Assembly: GCF_010367455.1 (NCBI RefSeq)
Contig: NZ_WRPR01000024.1
Location: forward strand, 1-64,000
Source of the DNA: Candidatus Laterigemmans baculatus
Lineage (GTDB): Bacteria > Planctomycetota > Planctomycetia > Pirellulales > Pirellulaceae
Direction: 5' to 3'
DNA length: 64,000 bases
Shown here: positions 28,855-36,705 of the stretch, in pieces
Position numbering within the stretch: the stretch's first letter is position 1
Layout of the letters: each line of letters begins with the position of its first letter
Position numbers and translations under genes: made by a program
The notes under the pieces: model-generated
Seen by the model: only the letters and a program-made list of their open reading frames with translations
Told to the model about the DNA's origin: nothing
Databases searched by the model: none

Positions 28855-31542
28855 ATGACAGGCGTGTTGACGATTCTTGGCTCACTGGCGATGGCTTTGG
28901 CCTCTGCGGCTTTTCCCACACAGCTCTTTGCCGAACGGCCGCACATCGTCGTCTTCCTCTCGGATGATCACACGCTCGCCGACTGCTCCGTGTATGGCGC
29001 TGCGGATATTGAGACGCCGCAGATGGAGAGGCTAGCCGCATCCGGGATGGCGTTCGATTTGGCGTTTGTGGCTTCTCCGTCTTGCGCCCCCAGTCGTGCG
29101 GCGCTGTTGACTGGACTGATGCCTGCCCGCAACGGTGCGGAAGCGAACCATTCGCCTCCGGGCGAGCAGATCAAAAAACTCCCCGCTTATCTGAAGGAGC
29201 TGGGATATGAGGTCGCCGCCTTTGGCAAAGTCGGACACTATGCTCAGACGCCCGAATACGGCTTCGACGTCGCGCGTCACTTCGGGTATCACGAGGACGT
29301 TGCCGTCGGCGAAGCGATCGAGTGGCTGAAGGCGCGCGAGAGCGAGAAACCATTGTGCCTGTTCGTCGGAACGAACTGGCCCCACGTTCCCTGGGCCGAG
29401 CCCGTCTCGATTGACCCGGCGGAAATCACGATTCCCCCCTCCCATGTCCATACCCCCGCGACCCGCAAAGCACGAGCAAAGTACTATCAGTCGATTCGCA
29501 CGATGGATGACGAATTGGGGCAGGTTTTCGACGCGGCCTATAAGAAACTGGGCGAGAACACCCTCTTTGTGCATTCGAGCGATCACGGGGCGCAGTGGCC
29601 GTTCGCCAAATGGACTCTCTACGATGCGGGAATTCGCACGCCTCTGATTGTCTCCTGGCCCGGCCGGGTTGCCAGGGGAGTTCGCAGCGACGCGATGGTC
29701 TCCTGGGTCGATCTGCTGCCAACGCTAGTCGAAGCGGCCGGTGGAACCCCAGGGAAGTCGCTCGACGGGCACTCCTTTCTTCCTGTTTTGACTGGTCAGA
29801 CCGCGGACCATCGCGAGGCGATCTTTACGACTCACAGCGGTGACGGGAATTTCAATGTGTATCCCGCCCGCAGCGTTCGCGACAAACGGTTCAAATACAT
29901 CCTGAACCTGCATCCGGAATTTGCCTTTCACTCGCATGTCACCAAAAGCCATGACGATGAAGGTTACTGGGCCAGCTGGGTAGCGAAAGCAAAAACCTCT
30001 CCGGCCGTCAAACGCAAGGTCGAGCGATACCAGACCCGGCCAGCTGAGGAGTTGTACGACCTCCAGCGCGATCCGCACGAACAGCGGAACTTGGCGGACC
30101 AGCCGGAGTATGCGGAACGGCTTGCCGAGATGCGGAAGCAACTCGATCGGTGGATGGTTCGCCAGGATGATCAGCGGACCGTTTATGGGATGCCCCAACT
30201 GATCACGCGACAGGGAACTGCGCCAAATGTAGTCATGGTGTTCATCGACGATATGGGGTGGGCCGATCTCTCCTGTTTCGGCGGCACCGACGTCACCACC
30301 GAGCACATCGACCGATTGGCCAACGAGGGAATTCGGTTTACGAACTTTTATGTCAACTCGCCGATTTGCTCCCCATCGAGAGCTGCCCTGACCACCGGGA
30401 ACTATCCCGCGCGACACCGCATTACCTCCTATTTGGCCAAACGGGAACTGAATGACCAGCGGGGGATGGCCCAGTGGTTGGACTCTGACGCGGTTACCCT
30501 ACCGCGGATGCTCGCCGAGGCAGGATATCGCTGCGGGCATTTCGGCAAATGGCACCTGGGAGGCCAGCGGGACGTCGGCGAAGCGCCGCTGATTACCGCA
30601 TACGGCTTCGACACTTCGCTGACCAACTTCGAGGGCCTCGGGCCACGTTTGCTCCCGCTGTGCGACGCCTTTGATGGCTCGCCCGTCAAACGCCACGATC
30701 TGGGAAGCGCGGATCTTGGCCAAGGGCCGATTGAATGGGTCGAGCGGTCGCAGATCACCTCCTACTTTGTTGATTCTGCGATCGAATTCATCGACGAATC
30801 GGTCGCCAGGAAGCAACCGTTTTACATCAATGTGTGGCCTGACGATGTGCACTCCCCGTTCTTCCCACCGGAGGCTCGCCGCGATGATGCCAGCAAGCGG
30901 TCGCTTTACCTGGCGGTGCTCAAAACGATGGACGAACAATTGGGCGTCCTCTTCGACCGCATCGAGTCGGATCAAAATCTCCGCGAAAACACGTTGGTTC
31001 TGCTGTGCAGCGATAACGGGCACGAACCCGGCGCGGGGAGCTCGGGGCCGCTGCGAGGTGCCAAGGGAAATCTTTACGAGGGAGGAGTCCGCAGCCCGCT
31101 GATCGCCTGGGGACCTGGGCTGATCGAGCCCAAAGCCGCGGGAACCGTCAACGAGACCACGATCCTCTCGAGTATCGATCTGGTGGCTTCACTCGTGAAT
31201 CTCTGTCGGGCGAGTCCGCCGGAGGAGTACCGCGGCGATGGCGAGGATTTACTTGCGGCACTTCTCGGAAAGTCCACCGCCGAGCGAAGCCGTCCGCTGT
31301 TTTGGCGGCGTCCTCCGGATCGTCCCGGGCCGAAAGAAGCCCCGTTTCCTGATCTGGCAATTCGCGATGGCGACTGGAAATTATTGTGTGATCTCGATGG
31401 TACCCGTGAACAGCTCTACAACCTGCGAAATGATCTTTCCGAACAGCAGAACCTCGCAGCGGAGAAACCGCAGATCACACGGCGTCTGAAGCGATTGCTG
31501 CTCCAGTGGAATGCGACGCTTCCCGTAGACGCAGTCCGCTGA
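28855..31542 (+). CDS. Tandem double sulfatase, exported
   Basis: About 895 aa from ATG 28855, which follows AAGGAG; an N-terminal signal (LTILGSLAMALASAAF) exports it. Two complete sulfatase domains are fused. Domain 1 (about 28-460) has metal ligands SDDH and the formylglycine site SCAPSRAALLTG (Cys77). Domain 2 (about 475-895) has IDDMGWADLSCFGG and the site PICSPSRAALTTG (Cys505). Both retain the CxPSR core, so each Cys should be oxidised by a formylglycine-generating enzyme. They hydrolyse sulfate esters, probably of algal polysaccharides. Most planctomycete sulfatases have one such domain. No sulfatase-maturing gene is adjacent. Confidence 0.95.
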   Translation: MTGVLTILGSLAMALASAAFPTQLFAERPHIVVFLSDDHTLADCSVYGAADIETPQMERLAASGMAFDLAFVASPSCAPSRAALLTGLMPARNGAEANHSPPGEQIKKLPAYLKELGYEVAAFGKVGHYAQTPEYGFDVARHFGYHEDVAVGEAIEWLKARESEKPLCLFVGTNWPHVPWAEPVSIDPAEITIPPSHVHTPATRKARAKYYQSIRTMDDELGQVFDAAYKKLGENTLFVHSSDHGAQWPFAKWTLYDAGIRTPLIVSWPGRVARGVRSDAMVSWVDLLPTLVEAAGGTPGKSLDGHSFLPVLTGQTADHREAIFTTHSGDGNFNVYPARSVRDKRFKYILNLHPEFAFHSHVTKSHDDEGYWASWVAKAKTSPAVKRKVERYQTRPAEELYDLQRDPHEQRNLADQPEYAERLAEMRKQLDRWMVRQDDQRTVYGMPQLITRQGTAPNVVMVFIDDMGWADLSCFGGTDVTTEHIDRLANEGIRFTNFYVNSPICSPSRAALTTGNYPARHRITSYLAKRELNDQRGMAQWLDSDAVTLPRMLAEAGYRCGHFGKWHLGGQRDVGEAPLITAYGFDTSLTNFEGLGPRLLPLCDAFDGSPVKRHDLGSADLGQGPIEWVERSQITSYFVDSAIEFIDESVARKQPFYINVWPDDVHSPFFPPEARRDDASKRSLYLAVLKTMDEQLGVLFDRIESDQNLRENTLVLLCSDNGHEPGAGSSGPLRGAKGNLYEGGVRSPLIAWGPGLIEPKAAGTVNETTILSSIDLVASLVNLCRASPPEEYRGDGEDLLAALLGKSTAERSRPLFWRRPPDRPGPKEAPFPDLAIRDGDWKLLCDLDGTREQLYNLRNDLSEQQNLAAEKPQITRRLKRLLLQWNATLPVDAVR

Positions 31543-31552
31543 CCACACCTAG

Positions 31553-31857
31553 AGAAAAAAGGGGTCAGGAGCCACTAGAGAAAAGGGGTCAGGAGCCAAA
31601 CTGGCGGTATGGAGGGGGCTCGCGGGCACCGTTGGGTGAGAGCGGCTGAGTGGAAACGACCGCCCATCACTGGAAACTCGAGATGCGCTTTAGGAACAAA
31701 GCCGCTAGCGGAAATGTCCCTGATTGCCAATTTGGCTCCTGACCCCTTTTTTTCGACCAACGACCGCCCATCGCTGGAAACTCGAGATGCGTTTTAGGAA
31801 CAAAGCCGCTAGCGGAAATGCCCCAGATTGCCAATTTGGCTCCTGACCCTTTTTTTC
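31553..31857. mobile_element. GGGGTCAGGAGCC element, composite copy C
   Basis: A short 5' fragment (AGAAAAAAGGGGTCAGGAGC) precedes one complete element (about 31573-31757), which is followed by the right half of another (about 31758-31857, ending GGCTCCTGACCCTTTTTTTCG). Nested or tandem insertion is implied. It lies directly behind the sulfatase stop at 31542. Confidence 0.8.
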
Positions 31858-32097
31858 GACATAGTAGCTCGGGCGCACAGAGAACTGGCGGAGGGCTTAG
31901 TTCTCAGATAACGGAACGATTCATTAGGGCCGTGGCGAGGGACTGAGCGACGCCGTAGACGGACCATCGCGGTCCCCAATGCAATCGATGGTTCGCCTAG
32001 CTTGCCGCTACTTTCTGTTGCTAGTAGGCGGCTTGCTCATGGCGTCTCCGCAATCATAAAGCCGCTGAATTCACGATTTTCTGCCCGCTTGGTCGGC
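31858..32097. other. Intergenic, no gene recognised
   Basis: Low-complexity-free sequence between the composite element and the 32098 gene. No convincing ORF, tRNA or repeat is seen. Confidence 0.4.
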
Positions 32098-32520
32098 TCA
32101 ACTGCCGCCGCTTCGCGGCTCTCGGGGGCCGGAACTGCGGGGTGAGTCGCCGTTCGTCTCTTCGCCTTCGGCTTCCTGCGCCATTTCGTCTTGGATGAGG
32201 CGGGTCCCGTGTCGAATGTCTTCGAGGACTCCGGGCGTCGCCTCGGCAAGATCGTCGTCGGTGAGGTAGCCGTCGTAGTAGGCGCGAGCCACGGAAAGGG
32301 AAGTGTCAGCGTGCGTGTAACGGACCCAAAGGTCCCTGGAGGCGTCGTTGTGGAAGGTGTGGATGCGGTCGTTGACCTCGTGCGGGGTCAGTTTGCCGTT
32401 ATCCATTTCCTGGATCGCCTCAGCAAGCTTGCGAATTTCAGCTCGCAACTCGCGTTCCCAGGCTAGATCCCTCAGCCGACGACGGCAGCGACGGTCGGCC
32501 TTCGAGTTGTGCAGTGGCAT
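32098..32520 (-). CDS. Hypothetical helical protein
   Basis: 140 aa, largely helical (ELRAEIRKLAEAIQEMDNGK; HEVNDRIHTFHNDASRDLWV; DDDLAEATPGVLEDIRHGTR), with a polar Ser/Pro-rich tail. The start ATG 32520 lies in the shared repeat at 32503-32590, which gives the N-terminus MPLHNSK also seen in the copy at 24958. No family recognised. The strong helix periodicity and coding bias argue it is real. Confidence 0.65.
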   Translation of the reverse strand: MPLHNSKADRRCRRRLRDLAWERELRAEIRKLAEAIQEMDNGKLTPHEVNDRIHTFHNDASRDLWVRYTHADTSLSVARAYYDGYLTDDDLAEATPGVLEDIRHGTRLIQDEMAQEAEGEETNGDSPRSSGPREPRSGGS

Positions 32521-32590
32521 AAATCGGTTTGAAACACAGTCGCCTGCGGCTTGCCGTTAAACGATTTTGCCACGAATCGGCGTGCACAGC
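32503..32590. repeat. Dispersed ~87-bp repeat, copy 2
   Basis: Partner of 24946-25033. Shared blocks include CGAGTTGTGCAGTGGCATA, CGCCTGCGGCTTGCCGTTAA and ACGAATCG. It covers the upstream region and first seven codons of the hypothetical gene at 32098-32520. Confidence 0.7.
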
Positions 32591-32853
32591 TAAGGTGAGA
32601 GCAATACCGCGGGAGAAGACGTCGCTGTCGAGCCAATCTCGTTAAGGAAGTTGCGGCTACGAGCCCGTTTAGAGGCGGAGTTTCTCGCGCGGGAAGACAT
32701 TTCCGCTGCTCCGGGAGAAGAGAGTCGAGCAGTGGAAAGCAGAATGAGTTGTGAAGAGAGGCTGGTTCGAGCCGCGAGCGTCGCACCCTGCGGCGACATT
32801 TTCGCCACGGCAAAGCTCGACGGTCCTACTCCCTCTTCTCCACTCTCTACTTA
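32591..32853. other. Intergenic, no gene recognised
   Basis: A Ser/Ala/Arg-rich minus-strand frame (32590-32808) is open but has no protein family look. Nothing else is supported before the hairpin at 32854. Confidence 0.4.
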
Positions 32854-32890
32854 GGCTGAAGCACTCGAGCGGAACTCGAGTGCCTCAGCC
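32854..32890 (-). terminator. Hairpin, likely ancestral tRNA-Pro terminator
   Basis: A stem of GGCTGAAGCACTCGAG paired with CTCGAGTGCCTCAGCC, with only one internal mismatch and a 4-5 nt loop. It lies just outside the left att repeat, so before island insertion it would have stood immediately downstream of the tRNA-Pro 3' end. The T-run is weak. Confidence 0.5.
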
Positions 32891-32891
32891 A

Positions 32892-32937
32892 AAGTCGGGG
32901 TGACAGGATTCGAACCTGCGACCTTTTGACCCCCAGT
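32892..32937. other. Left attachment site (tRNA-Pro 3' fragment)
   Basis: 46 bp identical to 36492-36537, beginning AAGTCGGGGTGACAGGATTC. It holds the T-arm and acceptor 3' half of tRNA-Pro without the 5' half, so it is not a functional tRNA. Identity ends at 32938, defining the core crossover segment. Confidence 0.93.
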
Positions 32938-32943
32938 TCGCTC

Positions 32944-32988
32944 CCGGAATCCGTAAGTGCTTGTAAAGTAAGTACTTACGGATTCCGG
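32944..32988. repeat. Perfect inverted repeat at left island end
   Basis: Arms CCGGAATCCGTAAGT and ACTTACGGATTCCGG, 15 bp each with a 15-bp spacer, lie 7 bp inside the left att site. It may be a terminator protecting the island or integrase/excisionase arm sites. Confidence 0.85.
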
Positions 32989-33059
32989 CGTTTTCGGCAA
33001 AATTCTTCAAAATACTGGGTTTTTTGCCCTCCTCCGTCGGGTTTGGTATCACTTTGGTA

Positions 33060-33449
33060 TCAAGCGACCGCGTCCAAAAGCTGCGGCGGTTCGGCGGCCC
33101 AGCCGGGCCAGACGAGGGCCAGGCAGGCGATCGGATTCCGCTCCCAGGAGCGGACCCAGTGGTAGGCTTCCTGGAACTCCATCGGCTCGGTCGCGCGGTT
33201 CCAAATCCGCTGCTGCGTGTCCCACAGCCACACCGAGTAGGTCCGCGGCGTTTCTCGCTCCTGCGGGGCCTGGTCCACTCGCCGTACGACGGCATACACG
33301 CTCGGCCGCACCAGCTCGCGGCAGATCGTCCGGGCGACCGCCAGTGAAACCTGGTTTGCAACGACCTTCGGCGGGGCTCCCTTTTCGCGGATCTCGACGA
33401 TGAATTTACGGGGGGTATTCGTGATTCTGGAGGATCTTCTCGCAGTCAT
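33060..33449 (-). CDS. Island hypothetical protein
   Basis: 129 aa from ATG 33449. The first 60 residues (KFIVEIREKGAPPKVVANQV; ICRELVRPSVYAVVRRVDQA) look like an alpha/beta domain. The remainder is Trp-rich (SVWLWDTQQRIWNRATEPME; YHWVRSWERNPIACLALVWP). No signal peptide and no known domain. It lies at the island's left end, where cargo is usual in such elements. Confidence 0.65.
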   Translation of the reverse strand: MTARRSSRITNTPRKFIVEIREKGAPPKVVANQVSLAVARTICRELVRPSVYAVVRRVDQAPQERETPRTYSVWLWDTQQRIWNRATEPMEFQEAYHWVRSWERNPIACLALVWPGWAAEPPQLLDAVA

Positions 33450-34091
33450 CTTGGATGGTTCTCGACAGTCTTCAGTGGTTCAGCTCGCATCCTGGCCAAG
33501 TTCCTCTTCCGGTACTGTCGTTTTGTGCAGTGACACCTCCGGTCATTGCTAGCAAAGAATTTTCCGGATTGGGAAAAAAATTCCGGCGGGAGGGCCAATG
33601 GCAGGCGAAACGCCTATCCAGCCGGGAGCTCGGGCGGACGGAGCACCGACCAATCGAGCCGCCGCTGGCCGCGGGGCCGCTGGGGGCGAAGCTGGCTCAG
33701 CAGGTCGAGGACTGAGAATCCGGCGTCCGGGCCAGCGAAGATCCACAGCAGTGGGTGGCCATCACCCGCGACGAGCGTCACGGACGGCTCTTCGCCGAAG
33801 TCCACAACGGCCGGCGGGAAACGATCCCTATGAGGTCCCTGGCCCGCCGTCTGGGCGAAGTTCGAATTGACGTACGCGTGCACCCTTAAGTACTATTCGG
33901 GGGGGTAGCACCGCTCATCGGTGCCTCTGCACCCCGTAGCGTCGGCTCGGCACCTTCCTGTGATTCCATGGTCGCAGGCTGCGGTTGCGAGACCGCTCGC
34001 GTCCCTCCCGTGGATGCAGCCATCACAGCCACTTTGCTTGGCCTAGAGTTGTACTCCGCCTCCGTTCCTCGCACTCCGTTCCATCGGCTCA
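33450..34091. other. Island stretch with ambiguous small ORFs
   Basis: Two readings compete. On the minus strand a GTG-started 89-codon frame (33614-33883) contains PPAVVDFGEEPSVTLVAG. On the plus strand a frame broken by TGA at 33713 reads natural protein after it (WVAITRDERHGRLFAEVHNG; IPMRSLARRLGEVR) and stops at 33888. Both show high third-position GC and I cannot choose. The plus-strand frame would be a decayed gene. No family is recognised for either. Confidence 0.35.
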
Positions 34092-35174
34092 ATGAATTCC
34101 CGCAGATCCCGCAGTCGTGGCGACGGCTTTACCGTCTTCGCGTTTTTCACGCTCGGGTCCATCATTGCTTTCGTGGGCAGCTCGCTCTACTTCGTAGTCA
34201 CACACGGCAACGAAACGTCAGCTTTGAGAGCCCAGGTTAAGGAAGCTGTCTCCGAACGCGACAAGCACAAGGCCCAATTGTCGGCGAACTCGACCAGATT
34301 CAGCACGACGCTCGCCCGGCAAACGTCGCTGCACGAGGAGACGAGAAAGCGGGAAGCCGCGCTTCAGCTGCAATTAGCGGAGATGCGGAAACGACTCGAG
34401 TCGCTAGAGCGACAGATCGCTTCGCCGGACTCGTCCGAACCAGAAGCGATTGCCGAGTTTGAACTCCCAGCGGAAAGTTCCATGGAAGCGGAAGTCGCGG
34501 CCGATGCAGACCCCGACGAACCAGATTCACCTGCGCCCTCTGCTCCCGCTGTCGAGACCACCGTGTCCATTCGGGAATGGCACAGCAGGGCGGGCGACAG
34601 CTCAATTATGGCCAAGCTGCTCGACTGCGACATTGAAAGCAAGACAGCCACGCTTCTCAAAGAGGACGGCACCGTCATCGAGGTCCAGTTCGATGATTTG
34701 TCGCTCGACGACGTCGCGCACTGCATCGCGGCCTCAGAGGCCAACACTTTAGGGCTCAGCGATCAGGATCAGGCAACGGTCTCGGGGCTGCAGGCGATCA
34801 CCCAAAAATCGCTCACGACAATTGACTTGTCCCTCAAGGATTGCGCTGACCGATTGTTGACGGCCTACAAGAGCGATGGGACTTCGATCCAGAAAAGCCG
34901 CGAGTACGCTGCTGCTAAACGCGATTTCCTAGAGTCCGTGCAAGGCTTGCGCATGCAGATCCACTTCCTCGTAGAGGACGTTGCCAACCCTCGGCGGATC
35001 GGTCGCGACAGACGCCGCGTGGACGTCACTTTGACTGCCCCGGACATTCCGCTGCGATTCACCAATTTGAAATCAAGCCGGAGAGCAGTGGAAGTAGTGA
35101 CGTCCGCTGGTAGAGAAAAGGGGTCAGGAGCCAAATTGGCTGTTTGGAGGGGGTTCGCGGATACCGTTGGGTGA
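34092..35174 (+). CDS. Membrane-anchored coiled-coil protein with SHD1 domain
   Basis: 360 aa with a single membrane helix near the N-terminus (FAFFTLGSIIAFVGSSLYFV), a long charged coiled coil (about 40-120, KEAVSERDKHKAQLSANSTR; RKREAALQLQLAEMRKRLES), an acidic Pro-rich linker, and an SHD1-like module at about 155-205 (IREWHSRAGDSSIMAKLLDC; IEVQFDDLSLDDVAHC), an SH3-like fold frequent in planctomycete proteins. The last ~20 codons are derived from the GGGGTCAGGAGCC element at 35115-35288, so the original C-terminus has been replaced. The function is unknown. Confidence 0.75.
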   Translation: MNSRRSRSRGDGFTVFAFFTLGSIIAFVGSSLYFVVTHGNETSALRAQVKEAVSERDKHKAQLSANSTRFSTTLARQTSLHEETRKREAALQLQLAEMRKRLESLERQIASPDSSEPEAIAEFELPAESSMEAEVAADADPDEPDSPAPSAPAVETTVSIREWHSRAGDSSIMAKLLDCDIESKTATLLKEDGTVIEVQFDDLSLDDVAHCIAASEANTLGLSDQDQATVSGLQAITQKSLTTIDLSLKDCADRLLTAYKSDGTSIQKSREYAAAKRDFLESVQGLRMQIHFLVEDVANPRRIGRDRRRVDVTLTAPDIPLRFTNLKSSRRAVEVVTSAGREKGSGAKLAVWRGFADTVG

Positions 35175-35288
35175 GAGCGGCTGAGTGGAAACGACCGCCC
35201 ATCGCTGGAAACTCGAGATGCGTTTTAGGAACAAAGCCGCTAGCGGAAATGCCCCAGATTGCCAATTTGGCTCCTGACCCTTTTTTTC
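35115..35288. mobile_element. GGGGTCAGGAGCC palindromic element, copy D
   Basis: Begins GAGAAAAGGGGTCAGGAGCC and ends GGCTCCTGACCCTTTTTTTC. It sits exactly between the convergent SHD1-protein and integrase genes of the island and supplies the end of both reading frames. The insertion is younger than the island, or at least than those genes. Confidence 0.85.
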
Positions 35289-36277
35289 GCCGCTTTGCCA
35301 GATGGCCGTAGTGCCGCTGGATCATCTCGAGGCTGGTCCCGGTTAGCTCCGCCACTGTGGCGACGTCGACGCCGTTCTGCAGGGCGTCGGTGATATAGGT
35401 GTGCCGGTAGCTGTAGGCGACCGTTCCTTCGGGCAGGTTGAGCCGATCGAGCAGTCGTCGCATGCGGCAGGTGATCGCGTTGGTGGTCAACGCCCCGGCC
35501 CGCGATCGAAACAGCGGCCCGTCGGTCCGGCCGTGCATGGCGATCCGAGTGACGGTTTGCAGGCAGGGCGACAGGTAGACGATTTTCGGCTGGCCGGTCA
35601 CTCGCGCCTTCTTGTGCTCCGGCAGCGACCAGGTCTCGACCTCCGCGTCGACGTACTCGACTCGAGCGCGCGACGTCCTGCGGTCGACCTCCGCAGTGTT
35701 TGACCGCGACCAGCACGAGTCGGAACTGGCGATCGATCCGCCCGTTCGACTTCACGTCGGTGACGGCCTCCATCAACTGCTTGTGGATCTCGGCCTCGAC
35801 GACGACCGACCGCCGCGGCGTGGCGGGGCGCTTCATCTTGGCGATCGGGTTGGTGGTGATCAGCCCCTGCTCGACTGCCCAGTTGAGAGCTCGCTTGATC
35901 GCCGAGATGGCGTTGCGCTCGCCGGCCGCACCCCAGCCCGAATCGGCGATCCAGTCGGCGAGGTGGTGGGGCTTCAGTTCGTCGACCCACTGGTCGGGGA
36001 GTCGGTCGAGCAGTCGGAGCAGATACCACTCGTAGCTTTCGACCGTCACGGGATTGAGCGCTCCGATCGACGCTTGGCGATCGGCCCAGAGGAGATACTT
36101 GCTGACGATCGTCTCCAGCTTGACGCTGTCCGGCCTCTTGGCGGCCTCCTCCGTTTTCCAGATCTCGAAGGCTTCTTTCTTGGTTGCGGCGAGACGCCGA
36201 TTCGTGCGCCGCTGCTGGGCATCGACTTCCTTGACGTACCAACCTTTTCGCGCTTTCCAGTAGAAGGGGCCGTTCAT
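35283..36277 (-). pseudogene. Tyrosine recombinase/integrase, frameshifted
   Basis: Starting at ATG 36277, residues 1 to about 200 give the N-terminal and core-binding parts of a phage-type integrase (WKARKGWYVKEVDAQQRRTN; AISAIKRALNWAVEQGLITT) up to the first catalytic Arg (HCGGRPQDVA). At about 35675-35690 the coding frame shifts: VEYVDAEVETWSLPEHKKAR and the rest, with SYRHTYITDAL and the nucleophile Tyr in QRHYGHL, are in another frame. A 1-bp indel explains it. The 3' end is also overwritten by the copy D element, removing the original stop. It was probably the enzyme that inserted the island at tRNA-Pro. Recoding or a sequencing error are alternatives to loss. Confidence 0.85.
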
Positions 36278-36448
36278 TGATGCTCCGCCGTGGGTGATGA
36301 AGAGGCGATTCTCGCCTCCGTCCTGGACACCTTCGGTCAAAGTCTGCTCGGCTTTTTCAGCCGGTCAATGAGCGTCGGACCCCTGCGGATTGGTATCAAA
36401 ATGGTATCAGAGGCGGTTTCGGGCCTCCGGCGGAGCGGACCGCGCACG
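36278..36448. other. Integrase upstream region
   Basis: About 170 bp between the integrase start and the terminator hairpin near the right att site. It should contain the integrase promoter; no clear hexamers or operators stand out. Confidence 0.35.
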
Positions 36449-36491
36449 AAAAAAGCCGGTTCTTTCTTTATAAAGAAAACACCGGCTTTTT
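36449..36491 (-). terminator. Rho-independent terminator after tRNA-Pro
   Basis: Arms AAAAAGCCGG and CCGGCTTTTT enclose a smaller palindrome TTTCTTTATAAAGAAA, and the minus-strand reading ends in a T-run. It lies a few bases after the tRNA 3' end but inside the island, so the island appears to bring a replacement terminator for the gene it invaded. Confidence 0.8.
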
Positions 36492-36537
36492 AAGTCGGGG
36501 TGACAGGATTCGAACCTGCGACCTTTTGACCCCCAGT
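36492..36537. other. Right attachment site inside tRNA-Pro
   Basis: 46 bp identical to 32892-32937, covering part of the anticodon arm, the variable and T-arms, the acceptor 3' strand and three bases beyond. The intact tRNA shows this is the end where integration restored the gene. Confidence 0.92.
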
Positions 36538-36569
36538 CAAACGCGCTAACCAGGCTGCGCTACACCCCG
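36495..36569 (-). tRNA. tRNA-Pro(GGG)
   Basis: The minus-strand sequence folds as a cloverleaf: acceptor CGGGGTG/CACCCCG, D-arm GCGC...GCGC, anticodon stem TTTGA/TCAAA with loop CTGGGGG (anticodon GGG, reading CCC), and T-arm GCAGG-TTCGAAT-CCTGT. The discriminator base is A at 36495; CCA is not encoded. The 3' 46 bp serve as the integration site of the island. Confidence 0.96.
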
Positions 36570-36705
36570 TGGCAAGTGGGGAAATATGCCAGAAGTTGGC
36601 TTCGGGTTCAACGCCACCCGACACGGATTCCGGTTCGCGGTAGGCTGCCGGGGCCGATTGGGCGGGTTTTGTTCGATTTTCCGGGCTCGGAGCGGAGGTG
36701 TGCCG

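Larger units (their letters stand above)
32892..36537. mobile_element. 3.6-kb integrative element at tRNA-Pro
   Basis: Bounded by two exact 46-bp direct repeats whose starts are 3600 bp apart (32892 and 36492). The right copy is the 3' part of an intact tRNA-Pro; the left is the tRNA fragment regenerated on insertion. Inside are a tyrosine integrase next to the right end (frameshifted), an SHD1-domain protein, one or two small unknown genes, terminal hairpins and a GGGGTCAGGAGCC element. It carries no replication, transfer or capsid genes, so it looks like a minimal, probably now immobile, genomic island. Confidence 0.9.

Noticed and set aside
32590-32808. 72-codon minus-strand ORF rich in Ser/Ala/Arg
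   Set aside because: No ribosome-binding site or family; composition looks like translated non-coding GC-rich DNA.
32892-32937. Second tRNA-Pro gene
   Set aside because: Only the 3' part is present; the 5' acceptor strand, D-arm and anticodon are absent, so it is an attachment-site remnant.
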